A DNA stretch of 64,000 nt from Plasmodiophora brassicae (GCA_036867785.1 CP145427.1:558001-622000), one strand, 5' to 3'; positions 40,473 to 53,021 are shown, counted from the stretch's first letter. A program made the numbers and translations. The notes: generated by a model not told the origin, from the letters alone.

Positions 40473-41087
40473 ATGGACGAACCGCGCAAGGCGCCCGTGT
40501 CTGGTACCGGTTCCCCCAGGTGTTGGTGACGCTGGCCGGCGCGCATCGCGTACGTTGTCGTGCCGATCGCCCTAGCCTGGGCCGCCATTGTCACGGGCAT
40601 CGCTCTGTACCTGTACCGGCCCGCGCCCGTGCCCCCCGTCACGTCGTCGTCGACGTCGACCGCCATGCCGCCGCGTGCCCAGCAGACGTCGTCCGTCGCC
40701 GCGCGGCGTCGTCAGGTGATCGCGGCCGCCACTGTGGCTGCGGTGGCCGGTGGCGCCGCAGCGATCGCCATCGGGCACCTGGCCGCCAAGCGCTCATCTG
40801 CGCGCAACGCACCGTCGTCCTGGTGGGCGCGACGCCGCATCACGACACCAATCACGATCCGGTTCGACCTACGAAGCCCGACATCGCACGCGTTCCAGCC
40901 CGCCGGCGCCGGCCTTTGCCGGATTCGTCGCGTGCCGCATCCCGAACGCTGGACCGCAGCACAGGTTCGCGGGACGGGCGCGCACGCCCCCCAAGGTGCT
41001 CCCTGTGCTGCCGGCAAACTTCGCCAGAGAGAGAGAGGGAGTGACCGGCATACATCCTCAGGCGATCATGGCCAGGCGGGATGCTAA
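40473..41087 (+). CDS. Small two-helix membrane protein (tandem copy 2)
   Basis: ATG 40473 opens MDEPRKAPVS, like copy 1. Direct reading hits a stop after 18 codons, where copy 1 has Arg. A GTACCG...CCTAG intron (40504-40575, 72 nt) removes that stretch and joins in frame to AWAAIVTGIALYLYRP. The second helix (VIAAATVAAVAGGAAAIAI) and HLAAKR follow. The resulting protein is 180 residues and lacks the Ser/Pro repeat. Either the intron is real or this copy is a pseudogene. The shared helices and linker (VTSSSTSTAMPPRAQQ) are nearly identical to copy 1, indicating recent duplication or conversion. Confidence 0.5.
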
Positions 41088-41253
41088 AACAGGCGTCCCC
41101 GTCGAGGGGGGTCCGAAGATAGCACCAGGACCAGTCGGGACTCGCGCGCGAACGTTGTGTGTCGGGGTCGCACACGCGCAGCACCGCACAGCGCGTTCGC
41201 GTCCGTCGCGACAGGCCGTCATCATCATCATCACCATTATCGGTCCGGTGCGG

Positions 41254-42225
41254 ATGCGCGCCGCCGAGCGGCCCGCGCCCCTGTCCGCCGTGTTCGTCGT
41301 CGTGCCCATGGCGCTGGCCATTGCCTTCACGATCGCCACCGTGCACCTGTTCGCGCCCGCGCCCCGCCCCGTCGCCGCGCCACACGGCCAGGCGTGCGCC
41401 TGCGGGACGACGACGACGACGACGACGGCGCCGACGGCAGCGGGCGCGTCGCGCCTCTACCGCTCCGTCGTCGCGCTGGCGGCGGCCTCGTTCCTAGTCA
41501 ACGCGGCCGACCTGGCCCAGCGGCACGTGCCGCCGAGGCGGCGGCGCGCCGTGTCGAAGAAGGCGCCGTCCCGAGCGACCCGGCTGACCATGGGCGTGGC
41601 GGTCGGCGCCGGCCTGGCCGTCCCGGTCTGGCTGGCGTACCGGGCCCTGCGCCCGCCCTCCGACGACGGCGACGACGGCCGCGACCCGCGTCGCTATTCG
41701 TGGGCCGCCGGCGAGCGTCGCCGACAGCGCGATCGACGGCGGTCGCCGGTCGAACCGCCGTCGACGGGCGGTGGGCGTCGGCTGCGATCTCGTCGGCGCC
41801 CTGGGTGCGACCCGGAACGACCGAAGCAGGAGCAGGTCATCGACGACGGGCAGGCGGCGGCGGCGTCGGCGGCGGTGCTGACGGAGGCGACGGCGCGGCG
41901 CCGGCTGCTGGGCGCGCGCACCGTCGCGGACGCGCTGGCCGTCATGGGCGCGTGCCGCGCGCAGACGCCGACGATCACCTACCTGGCGTGGTACGAGGCG
42001 CACGTCGAGTTCGCCGCCCTGCACAACATGCTGGTCGACTACGTCGGCCTCGGCGACGACCTGCGCCTGACGCCCGCGCTGGTCGGCGAGGCGCGCCGCC
42101 GCGTCGTCAACGTCGTCACCGCCCGGGTCGGCCGGAAGAACAACGGGGCGAGCGTCGAGCGCGACCCCGCCCACGAACTCTTCACCGCCTACGTGGCCAG
42201 GGCGAGGTCGAAGCGCTGGTCATGA
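41254..42225 (+). CDS. Membrane protein with N-terminal helices and soluble helical C-terminus, 323 residues
   Basis: ATG 41254 (MRAAERPAPLS) is followed by a signal-anchor helix (AVFVVVPMALAIAFTIATVHL), a Cys-Gly-Thr-rich loop with seven consecutive Thr, a second helix (VVALAAASFLVNAADLAQ), a basic loop and a third helix (MGVAVGAGLAVPVWLAYRAL). An Arg-rich segment and a helical soluble part (about 210-320) with TITYLAWYEAHVEFAALHNML complete it. The Arg-rich middle may hide an intron. The order resembles copies 1 and 2 upstream, so this could be a distant relative. No known domain. It converges on the next gene at 133 bp. Confidence 0.6.
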   Translation: MRAAERPAPLSAVFVVVPMALAIAFTIATVHLFAPAPRPVAAPHGQACACGTTTTTTTAPTAAGASRLYRSVVALAAASFLVNAADLAQRHVPPRRRRAVSKKAPSRATRLTMGVAVGAGLAVPVWLAYRALRPPSDDGDDGRDPRRYSWAAGERRRQRDRRRSPVEPPSTGGGRRLRSRRRPGCDPERPKQEQVIDDGQAAAASAAVLTEATARRRLLGARTVADALAVMGACRAQTPTITYLAWYEAHVEFAALHNMLVDYVGLGDDLRLTPALVGEARRRVVNVVTARVGRKNNGASVERDPAHELFTAYVARARSKRWS

Positions 42226-42358
42226 TGGTGGACCGATGCGCACGAGGACCCGTCATGGGCGCGCAGGCGTGCCGCCGAGCTGCGCGCCGCTGCACACACG
42301 CACCCGCCGCCCAGCACGCACCATGCGCCCCCTTTTAATATGATAAACCGGTGACCAG

Positions 42359-42778
42359 CTAGACGGCCAGGTCGTCGTCGTTGTCGTCGAAGGACCAGTC
42401 GTCGAGTTCGACCTCGGCGCGGGGCGGCAGGCGGGTGCGGGCCAGGCGCCGGCGCAGGTCGCTCTCGATGGCGCCCGGCAGCGCCAGGCGCGCCCAGGCG
42501 GCGTTGTCGGCGTCGCGCAGGGCGCCCAGGCGCGTCAGGCCGGCGCGCTGGAACGGGCCCACGTACCGCTCGACGAGGGCGGGCGGGACGCGCATCTCGG
42601 CCAGGGCGCCGGCGACGAACCGGTCGACCTCGCTGCCCAGCTGGGCGATGCCGCCCGGGTCCTGCTGCGCCACCGGGGCGAACCCGGCCGCGCCGGCCCA
42701 CGACGACGACGTGCCGCGCAGGTAGACGACGGCGGAGGCCACGACGGCGAACGAGAACACGCCGAACCACAGCAGGGA

Positions 42779-42810
<32 letters not shown>

Positions 42811-43319
42811 TCCGCGGCACGACGTTGTCGTTCTTGTTGGCGGGGGCCGCCCGGACGGCGTCGTCGTCGAGGGCGGCCGCCTCCGCCCGCGTCGTTTCGT
42901 CCAGGGCGTCGCCGGTGACGTCCGGCAGCGAGGGCGGCGGTGAACCCCCCGTTGCGGCAGCGTCGCGTTTGTCGGGTGCGGCACGGCGGTCGTCGTCGTC
43001 GTCGACGCCGCCGGGGGTGCCCTTCGGCGGCGCGACGGCAGCTGCGGCCGCCGACGTCGTCGCATTGGTGGTGGGCGGCGCGCCGGTCGCAGCGACAACG
43101 GGGCGGGCGTCACGTTTCGCGGCACTGCCGGTGGCGTTCCCGCGCGTGGCGTTGGCCGGGGAGGCGCCCGGCGCCCGCTCGCCGGCATTGGACGGCAGGT
43201 CGGCGCCTGTGGCACGTTGACTGGCGAGCCCGACGCGCAGCGAACGGGCACCGACCTTGGACGACGACGACGGCGGCCAGCAGCATGGCCAGGGCCAGGG
43301 CGACGAGGCGGCGCGTCAT
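42359..43319 (-). CDS. Type I membrane protein with cytosolic SAM-like domain (2 exons)
   Basis: Exon 1 43319-43256 encodes the signal peptide MTRRLVALALAMLLAAVVVVQ. A 49-nt intron (GTCGGTGC...CCACAG) leads to exon 2, 43206-42359. The product has 303 residues: a low-complexity Ala/Pro/Asp-rich luminal region with NAT sequons, an eight-Thr run encoded by an ACG repeat, a membrane helix (LLWFGVFSFAVVASAVVYL) and a cytosolic helical segment (VPPALVERYVGPFQRAGLTR ...LGALRDADNAAWARLAL), which looks like a SAM domain, then an acidic tail. SAM domains mediate oligomerisation; the assignment is by eye. The 297-bp spacer to the SAS-6-like gene is shared and divergent. Confidence 0.7.
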
Positions 43320-43616
43320 GCGGGGCCGGCGGGGAGGCGCGCGGCACACAGAGACGCCACGAACAGCAACGCGTTGTCGCTGAGCGCGGCAACTCCGCGG
43401 CGCCCGCCCCGGGTGCCCGACCCGACGCTGACGACGACGCCCCTCCTGGTGCCGGAAACGGTTGCCGCCGCCAGCGCGATGCTGTGGTTGCGTCTGCGAC
43501 GGTACGGGGGAGTGTGTGTGTGCCCGGTGCCCCTCGCCCGGTGAATGCCCACCGTGCGCCTGCTGTAGCCAGGTGCCAGGCCGTCACACACAACACACAA
43601 CACGACGACGACGCCC

Positions 43617-44588
43617 ATGAGCCAGCAGGACCGTCAGCGTCTGTACGACAACGTGGAGGGGGTCGGGGCGTACGACGCCGACCCGTCCATCGGTGAGTGT
43701 GCGCCCGCCCGTCATCCCCCGTTCGCTGACCGCGCCGCAGATCCCGGGTACAGGGTCCTGTTCGAGCGCGAGCTCGCCGTCGAGGTGCGCCACCCGGCGG
43801 CGGGGGCGCAGGGCGGCAAACCGGACGAGACGGGCGGCGCCGGCCAGCTCGAGCTGATCAGCGCCCGCATCTTCATCCAGGTCGGGTGGGCGCGACAGGG
43901 CCGCCGGCCGTTGTTGCTGACGGGGGCGCGCGCGCTTAGGGCAGCGACGACGCGCCCGGCAGCGTCCGCCTGGACCTGACCTGCGAGTCCGACCTGTTCT
44001 TCTACCACCGGTGCACGCTCGACGCCGACAAGTTCGACGACCTGCGCAGCGCCCAGCAGATCGGCGTGGCGTTCACGACGCTGCCCGCCGTCCTGATCAA
44101 GGCCGTCAACGACTGCATCCAGTCGGCCCACGAGCACATCGCCATCCTCGAGGTGCGCGCGCACCGGCACACGCACGGGTGCACAGGCCGCCCACTGACC
44201 CGTACAGGTGCGCCCCGACGGCAACGGCACGCTGCGCTTCCTGCAGAACGTCGCCAACCTGCGCTACGCCGAGCTCGTGTCGCTGCCGATGACCAAGGTC
44301 GCCGAGGGCGTCCTCCGGGACCTCGTCACCTACAGGTCGGTGTGTCGTCGTCGTCGTCGTCGAGTCGGCACCTGCTGACGCGGATGCCCTGATCTCGCAC
44401 AGGTACCATCTCGTCAAGGTCGGTCGGTCGCGCGCGTGTGTGCCCTGCCGTCGTCGGGCGAGTGACGACGGCCACAGGGACGCTTGGCGCAGCAGTGCCA
44501 GCGCGTCGAGCGCGTCATGCAGGTGGTTCGCGCCCGGCACCCGGCCCTGCTCGCCCTGCTGTGCCCCATTGCCGACGACGTGCCCTGA
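43617..44588 (+). CDS. SAS6L: SAS-6-like protein (SAS6L), basal-body/apical-complex family
   Basis: Exons 43617-43692, 43741-43880, 43940-44152, 44208-44335, 44403-44418 (16 nt) and 44493-44588 give 669 nt and 222 residues. The product is the XRCC4/SAS-6 N-terminal globular fold without the long coiled coil, as in SAS6L. Matching stretches: LFERELAVEV, DLTCESDLFFYH, QQIGVAFTTLPAVLIKAVND, LRFLQNVANLRYAELVSL, LRDLVTYRYHLVK and a C-terminal VRARHPALLALL. SAS6L proteins occur in flagellated and apicomplexan protists, at basal-body or conoid structures. Together with CCDC146 this supports a flagellated cell. Family call is from motif order and length. The first exon (MSQQDRQRLYDNVEG) is supported by frame but has no diagnostic motif. 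Confidence 0.78.
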
Positions 44589-44675
44589 CGCGTCGTCGTC
44601 GATGTCGAACGACAACGTCCCCGATGACGGGCGCACGCACCGGTTTAATAACAGCAACGTCGTCGAACGGCAGCG

Positions 44676-47600
44676 TCATGGGCAGTGGACTGTGATGGCC
44701 GACGTGGACCTGGCGACGAGCGCGCCGCCGGCCCCCGTATTGCCCAGGTCGTCGACGGTGACGTTGAGCCAGTCGCTGATGACGAGGCCGGGCGTCGTGC
44801 ACGCCGCCCCGTACAGCAGGCTCGTGTTCGTCAGCGCCAGGTTCGCCATCGTCCTGCTCGCGTAGAACGCCAGGTCGGCGTCGGCCAGCCCGTCGCCGAC
44901 GACGAACGACAACCCGGCCCGGTCCAGCAGCGACACGACGCCCTGGACGCACGACCATCAGGCGGCGCCAGGCGCGCGCGCGCACACGCACCCACCTTGC
45001 CGACCGCGACCCGGACGAGCATCAGCGCGCCGAACGTCTCGTCGAGGTCGGCGTCGCTGACGACGATGGGCGACGCCAGTGGCCACCCGGCGTAGTACCC
45101 TGCGGGTATCAGTCAGCGGGAGCGTGGCACAGACGGGCGACGACGACGCGCGCTGACCGGCGCCCAGCTGTGCCGGCAGGCCTCCGACAACGCGCAGGCC
45201 CTGGGCGGGCGCCGCGATCGTCGGCGCGTCGTTCACGGCCGTGATGTTGACGGCCACGTCCGCCGTCGTCACCAGCGCCTGCCCAGCGTTCGTCGTCAGG
45301 CGCGCGCGCTGACGACGCGATCGGCAACTCGACCTACCCCGCCCTGGTAGACGCTGATGGACAGCATCGCGGCCTGCAGGCCGTTCAGGCGAGCCGGGGG
45401 CGTCACGCGCAGGGCCCCGCTCGACAGGCAGGCGGACAGGACGTCGCAGGACGGCGCCAGCACCTGCCACCGGGTCGTCGTGCTCCCCGACGTGTTGTAC
45501 GCCCCGGCGCAGGACAAGGCGCCGCTCAGCGTCGCCCCGGGGACGCCGACGGCGACGACAACGGTGACGTTGCCCGCCGGGCACGACGTGATGTTGATCG
45601 GCGCGATCGCAGGGCTCGTCGCGGCGCCCTCCTGCATCGTCGTCGTGAACGGCACCCGGATCTGGGGCGTGGGTCGCGTCACGCCCGCCGCGTTCGCCAG
45701 CGGGCTGGCGACGACGTTGACCCGGATGTAGGTCGTGGCGGGCGCCGCCGTCCCGACGCTGTCGAACACGCTGACGGTGATGTTCGCCACGCCCGCCGCC
45801 GTACCCACCGTCGTCACGTACTCGAACGACGCCCAGAACGACTGTGCACCACGACCACCAGGCGCGTCAGATCGGGCACAGAGCGCGTCGTCGTCGTACC
45901 GAGAGCAACGCTGGGGCGACGTAGTACGTCGCGGCCGGAGCGAACCCGCCGGCCGTGAACCGCACCGACCCGAACGACGGCGCCACGACGATCGGGACGA
46001 CGACGTCGGGGACGCGGGCCCAGTCCGGGTCGGCGCATGACACGCCCGTCACGTTCAGGACGGCGCCGGCCACGACCGTGAAGTTCGTCGTCGTCGTCGT
46101 CACGTTCGGGCGCGACGCGACCGGCGACACTGTGGGTGGCACGCGTCAGAACCGGACGACGGTGGGCGCCGCCGGCCGTACCGATGATGTCGAACGTGGC
46201 CGACGCCTGGCTCAGCGGGGCCTTGGCCGTGATCGTCACCTGATCTGCGCGCGTCGCGTCACCATCAGCACGAGGCGCGCGGGGGGCGACAGGCGGGCGA
46301 CGCTCCACCTGTCCCGTAGAACGCGGGCGACGGCGTGTACGTGAACGCGTTCGTCAGCGCCAGCAGGCGTGCCAGCACGGACGCGTTCGTCGGGAAGGCG
46401 CCGGTGAACGGCGACCCGGCCAGCCAGGTGTAATTCGCGTTCGGCGTCAGGGACCCGTGCGCCGCCGATACGGTGCACTGGGGCAACGCGCGCGTCAGGC
46501 ACGAACGAGCGCGTGTGCAACACGAGCGCGCGTACGCACCTGGCTGGTGACCGCGTCGACGTCGTGCAGGGTGACCTGGCCGACAGCCACGCCCGTCGCC
46601 TGCGTCGTCGCGTACGCGTACGCCGCCTGCGTCATCGTGAGCGGGTCGACGACGGCGGTGACGTTGACGGTGAGGTTGCGGGCGGCGGCCGTGCCCAGGT
46701 GGACGGCGACGATGTCGACACCGCTCCAGTTCGGGTCGGGCACGTACGTGATCTCGCCGGCGGCGTACGCCAGCGCCCGCAGCGGGCCGGCGACGCGCAC
46801 CAGGCGGGCGCCGTTCGACACGACCTGCAGGCCGCCCGTCCCGTTCAACGTGACGGCGCCGTGCCCCGCGCTGATGTTCATCTGCATCATCGTCGCCTCG
46901 TCGTCGTCGACGTCCGTCAGGTTGATGCCGGTGATCACCAGCGGGACGTCCTCGGTCGTCGTCACCGACGCGTACGGCAGCGTCACGACCGGCGCGTGGT
47001 CGACGGGCGCGATCACGACCTTGCCGACGTAGGTGGCCGGGTGCGCCCCGTTCGGCAACGCGATCTCTGGGAGGGGACCACGTCGGTCAGCGCCCGCGAA
47101 CACCCTACGCCTCCTCGTCCCACGTACGAATCATGACGTAGTCGTCGGACGTCGAGTGCACCGCCGGCGTGTACACGAGCGCTCGCAGCGCCGCCTGGAT
47201 CGCCGACGTGTTCGCCGACGGTGCTGTCGTCGTCCGTCAGCGGGCACGGCAACGAGCGGCAGGACGCACGACGCGCCTACCGATCGTGTTGGACAGGGCG
47301 CCGGCCCGGGCCGTCACCGTACAGGTCAGCACCGTGCTGGCGTTCTCGTTCGCCTGCCGGGCGACCGTGACGTTCGGGAAGACGAACGCGGGGCGGTCCT
47401 CGACGACGGCGATGACGTCGGGCAGGCCGCCGATGACGACGGCGTTCGGGACGGCCCGGACGGTGATCGGGCAGGTCACCGAGCTGGTCGGCGTCCCCGT
47501 CGTCGTGTCGTTGACGGTGACCCGCAGCGCGTCCGCCCCGTTGTAGAACGGCGGCGGCGTGTACGTCAGCGCCAGCGACGACAGCGCCGACAGGTGCAGC

Positions 47601-50600
47601 AGGACGTCCAGCGGCGCGTAGAAGAACGTGTTCTGGTGCGCCATCACCGTCAGCGTCCCTAGATCACGTGGCGCGTCGGGTCAGACGCAGACGCAGGCGG
47701 GGGAGGGGCCGAGTCGCCGGCAGCGCACCATGGGTGACGTTGAACGTCAATCGCCACAGCTGGGCGTCGTCGGCCGGGTCGTGGTCCGCGTCGACGATCG
47801 ACGTGATCAGGGCGCCAGGCGCCAGCATGACGGGGACGTCCTCGTCGACGACGGCGACCGTCGAGCAGTTCAACGTGAGGACGGGCGCGTCCGGCGCCGG
47901 GCTGACGACGCACGGGTACGTGTCCCGGAACCAGGTGATCCCATCCTGCGGCAGCGTTCGTCAGCCACCCTCTTCGCCAGGCCGATCGGAGACACACCCA
48001 CCGAGACGCTGACGCTGAACGACGCCGTGACGCCGTTCCAGTTCGCGATCGGCTGGATCGTGACGTTGGACAGGGCGGCGCTGACCGCTGCGAACGACCC
48101 CGACACGAACGTGGACCGCGACGGGAACCAGGCTACGGGTGCGGGCGGGCGGTCAGCGCGCCGGGGCACGTGGGGCGGGCGCACACACGAACGAACCCGA
48201 CAGGTACGGCCCGCCCGAGATGGACGCGTTGAACGTCAGGCCGGCGTTCGAGTCGACGTGGCCGAGCGTGCCGTTGAACGTGAACGGCGCGTCCTCGACC
48301 AGCTGCAGCGGCAACGCGCCCTGCAACGTTAACGTCGGCGGGTGGTCCACGTGGACCACCCGGATCCCGATCGTGATATTCGACCTAACGCGGGCGGCGT
48401 CAGGGGGCACGCAGGGCCTGCCGATGGATAACGAGGGTACCATAGAACACCACCCAGGCCCGTGTTGCCCTGGTCGGACACGTTGACGTAGAGGAAGGCG
48501 GCGCCGAAGAACCCGGTGAACGTCACGCTGAGCAGCGACAGCGCTGCCGAGACGCTGGCGGGCGACCCCGACAATTGCTTGAACGCAGGCTGGTCGATGG
48601 CGACGTACAGGCCCAGGTCCGAGTTCAGCGTCAACGTCGTGCCTGGCGCCCGCCCAACGAATCACTGGTCGGCGAACGAACACGACAAGGCGGTCGTCGG
48701 GCGAACCTGTCTGCGGGTACGTATGCACCTGCGCCGTCATCGACGCCGATATCGTCTCACCGGCGTCCACGTCCGACACGTTGATCGACCTGTACGACGC
48801 CGGGTGAACACGCGAAGGCAGGGCGACCTGGGGACCACACTGCACAGCGTCACGGGCGCGTCCTCGTCGACCGACAGCGCGTACGACGACGCCACGACGA
48901 CAGGCGCGTCGTTGACGGCGGTGACGTCGACCTCGATGCTGGCCTGGAACGCGCCGCCAATGCTGAACGTGACAACGTCCGGGCCGCCGCTCGTCGCCGA
49001 GTTCCAGTTCGCCGACGGGACGTACGCTGACGACGGGCGCAGGTGAGCAGCGAGATCGTCCAGTTGTTCGCCGACGCGCCCCCTTACTGATGTGAAACGT
49101 GAGCGCGGTGGTCGACACGGTGGCGTTGACGACCAGGGTGCTGGACGACGCCTGGGAATGCAGGCGCACGTTCGTCGTCGACGCCTGGACGAGCGTCAGC
49201 GACGCCAGCGCGTTCGTGGCCGAGCAGGATATCAGGGTGGGCGCCGGGGCGGCATTGGCGCTGACGACCGTGACGGACACGTTGACGGGCGTGTCCTCCA
49301 GCGTCGTCAGCGCCGGCGCCCCAGCCACCGTCAGCACGGGCGGGACCACCATCTTCGTCACCGTCATCGACGCCTGCACCGTATACCCTCCTATGAGGTC
49401 TGACACGCCGTCAAACGATAACCGGGGGAGCGCGACGCCGATCAGAGGCTCCCGCGTACCGGCGACGGTGACGTTGATCAGGTCGGCGCTGGCGGTCACC
49501 GCGCTGGCGTTGTACATGATCGTGCCGCTCCGCAACGCGTTCGTGATTCGAGACAGCGGGCCGCTGACCTGGACGCTGTGCGACGTCGCCCTGGACGAAC
49601 GACGAACGCACGACGCACAGTCAGAACGGGATCTCGACATGCAGAGCGGGGCCAGCGCGATGCACACCCGTCGTTGTGGAGCCCAGCGGACGTCAGGCCG
49701 GCAGAGGTGTACACGAACGACCCGTCCCTGGCCAGCAACGTCAACGAGTGGAACGCGGCGTCCGATTCGCCCGCATCTGCCACAGCACAACCGCCCTCAG
49801 CCGATATCGACGGGTAGGACAGGAGACACCCCACCTGGGTCGGTGATGTTGATGGCGTCGCCCAGGTTGGCCGGCGCCCCGTACGACGCCTGCAACACCG
49901 CGCGGGTCGACAGGGCGGGTGGGTCGCCGACAGCGCCGACAATGACGCTCGACTGGCACAGCGTCGCCACGCCGTCGTACGAGACATTGTACGTGATCGT
50001 GTCCGGGCCACAGCAGAGCCAGTTCGTGTCCGGGTTGCCCCTGAGTCGTCGTCACCCCCCAATCGGTCACATGCGCTACGACGCCGAACGCGCCCCCCTA
50101 CTTGTACTGCAGGGCCGCCGCGCCCAGCGCCTGGTTCAACAGCGAGTAGGCGCCCACCATCTGGAGCGACGCCGTCCCGTTGCCGAACACGCTAACCTGC
50201 CCGGGGCCGTTAGCGCATCGTGTACGCGGCCAGGGCCAGAACCGTGGCCCCCCTACCCCGGCCAGGTGCATCGTCGTGCGGATCACGCCCTGCCCGGCCG
50301 TGGCCGTCAGCGTCATGGTGCGGTTCGCGGCGGGGAGGTCGTCGATGGTCACGCTGCCGACGGCGCCCCAGGTGTCCTCCGTGGCAACGAACGCGGCGGC
50401 GCAGGCCAGGTCGGCGCCCGTCGCCACGTACCGCACGACGATCGGCACGGTGACCGGGCCCGCCGTCGTCCACGTGTCGTTCACCGTCACCGACAGCGAC
50501 GCGTTGCCGAAGAAGAAGCGCGACGGCGTGAACGTCATCCCGGACATGGCCGCGTTCAGCGCCGCCTAGGCAAACGATCGTCAGCGCGCGCCGCTCGTGC

Positions 50601-52879
50601 ACGACGACGCCGGCAACGCACCTGGTGCCCTTGGACGACCGTCGTCGTGTCCTGCAACCCGGTCCCGGTCAGGAACGTCAGGCCCGCCCGGGTCGAGAGC
50701 GTCAGCGACCCCTGCGTGACCTGAACGCGGACGGCGCTCAGGTCCACGACGCGCACCCGCTCGACCACCACCAGGTCGCCCCTACCATCAGGCGCAGGCG
50801 CAGCACGTTGTCGTCGTCGGCGCTGTAGACGGACACGCTCGCGACGGTCAGGTTGGTGCGCTTCGGCACCGACAGGGCGGGCGGCGTCGTGATCACGGGC
50901 GGGTCGTGCGTCGCCGCGATCTGCAACGGGACGACGACGACGGCGGACGACGCGCCGTGCGGGTCCACCGCCGCGATCGTCGCCGCACAGTCGAACCCGT
51001 TCCGGTACTGGTTCGACGTGAACGCCACCGGCGACAGGGCGGCGACGACGTTGCCGATCGGCCCCGACACGGTCGTCGTCGTCGCGCTCACCGCCGACAC
51101 GTTCACGCCGGCGTGCGTCGCGAGCGTGAAGGTGCCGTCGGGCGACGCCAGCGACACGGTCGTCCGGGTGTCGTCCACGTCGACGACGGACACGTTGAAG
51201 TAGACGGGCGCGCGTTCGGTCCCGTTCAGGGGCGGCGCCGGGCGCATCGACACGACGGGCGCGTCGTTGACGGCGACGACCGTGATCGGGACGGTGACGT
51301 TCGTCCAGGGGCCGCCGGCCAGGTCGCCGGCCGCCACGTGCAACGTGTCGACGCCGGACCAGTCGGCGGCGGGCGTGTACGTCAGCGGGTCGAGCGCCGC
51401 GTTCATCGCCGTCATGTCGGCCTCGAACTGGATCGTCGACGACGTCTGCCGCCGGACGTACAGGCCGGCCGTCGCCCTCAGCGACAACGACCCGTTGCCG
51501 ACCTGAACGACGACCTGGCCGACGACGCCGTTGCCCGACGACTGGGCGACGCTCGCGTCGCTGACCCCGATCGTGACGCGGACGGGCGCGTCCTCATTCG
51601 TCGTCAGGGACGCGGCGACGGTGACGACGGGCGCCTGGTCGACGTACGTGACGTTGACGTCGACGGTCAGCGACCCGGACGCGCCGTGGCCGTCGGTGAC
51701 GGCCAGCGTCACGTGGTCCAGGCCGTCCTGCCATGTGTTCCAGGCGGGCGCCGGCACGTACACCACGTGGGACAGGCGCGCCCGCAGCATCGTCTGGTTG
51801 CCCCAGGCGGTCAGCGCGTGGGCGCCGACCGCGACCGAGTAGTTGAGCGACGCCGGGTCGACGACGCGGAACGACCCGTTGACGGCGCTGGCCGTCAGCG
51901 ACAGGATCTCGCCGGCGCCCGCGTCGACGTCGACGAACGACAGGTTCCCGCCGAGGCGCAGCGTCGTGTCCTGCGCGATCGTGAACGACGTCGCGACGGA
52001 CGACAGGCGGGGCGCCTGGTTGACGGCCGCGACGCTCACGTTGACGATCGACGATGCGGCGCGCGCCGGCCCGACCCCGCCGTTGCCGTTGTCGTCGGCG
52101 GTGACGTTGACGAGCGTGACGCCGAACGTGTCGGGCGGCGGCGTCACCCGGATGGCGCGTACCGCCTGCGCCATGCACGACAGGCCGCACGACAGGACGA
52201 CCTGGGTCGGCGCCTGCGACACGACGGTGGCGCCGACCAGCGCCGCGTCCAGCGCGCCGATCGACAGCGACGCGCCCGCCGTCACCGTCGTCGCCGTCAG
52301 CGTCATGACGCCCCGGTCGGATTCGTCGTAGAAGTCGGCGTCGGCGACGACCACGCCGGACAACAGGACGGGCGCGTTCTCGGTCGTCGCGATCGGCGAC
52401 GACGTGATGGTCGGCGGCTGGTTCGTGGCCCGGCTCAGCGTGACGGTCGTGCTGGCCGACCCGCTGTACGCGCTGGACAGCGTGCTGGTCGTCCAGGCGA
52501 CGACGACGGTCGCGACCAGCGACGTGCCGGCGACGGCCGGCGACACGAGCTCGCCGGACAGGGCCACCGATCGCGACGACGACATCGTGCCCAGGCGGGC
52601 GGGCGCGACCGACAACCACGACGACGTCACGCTGACGTTCACGACGTACGCCGTCCTGCCGTGCAAGGTCAGCGCACGACGGCGCGTGCTGACGCGCGCG
52701 CCCGCGTACGTCGAGACGGTCAGACCGCAGACGAGGCTGACGTTGTAGCCCATGCCGGTCGTTGTCGGCGCCCACGACGACGTCACCGACGACACGGCGA
52801 TGCTGTTCGCGTTGGTGGCGCGCACCACATCGCCGAGCAGTACGACGGCGACGACGACGACGACCGCGCACCGGGCCAT
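44676..52879 (-). CDS. Giant secreted protein with many cadherin-like (tandem-95-type) repeats
   Basis: Minus-strand coding with many short introns runs from ATG 52879 (signal peptide MARCAVVVVVAVVLLGDVVRA; an upstream in-frame ATG is at 52960) to a stop at 44676. The first exon alone is about 700 codons. Repeats of about 105-130 residues each start like NQAPRLSSVATSFTIAQDTT or NDAPVVSMRPAPPLNGTERA and contain DVDA/DVDD, a G-L-x-V or STIQFEADM-type strand, LTYTPAADWSGVDTL and VNVTYVDQAPV. Further linkers appear at about 48330, 49300, 46990 and 45190. The type is shared by bacterial giant adhesins and protist surface proteins, and many NxT/NxS sequons fit secretion. No membrane helix is seen at the C-terminus. 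Internal exon borders were not all resolved. The end converges on SAS6L at 87 bp. Confidence 0.8.
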
Positions 52880-53021
52880 GGCGGGGCGTGTGAGCGCGAC
52901 CCACCCCCTCCCACGAACGCGCAGCCATCGCCGGGCAACGGCACCGACCGTGATCGACATGGGGGGCGACGAGCGCGTCTAAACGCGAACGCAGAGGACG
53001 GAACAGGCGTTTGTACATTGG

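Noticed and set aside
40030-40575. Alternative frame with VAIVTVVELAGTVVDVEA repeats, and a minus-strand Ser/Thr version
   Set aside because: All frames of the 54-bp minisatellite lack stops. The frame continuous with the duplicated membrane helices was preferred, though the tail frame is not certain.
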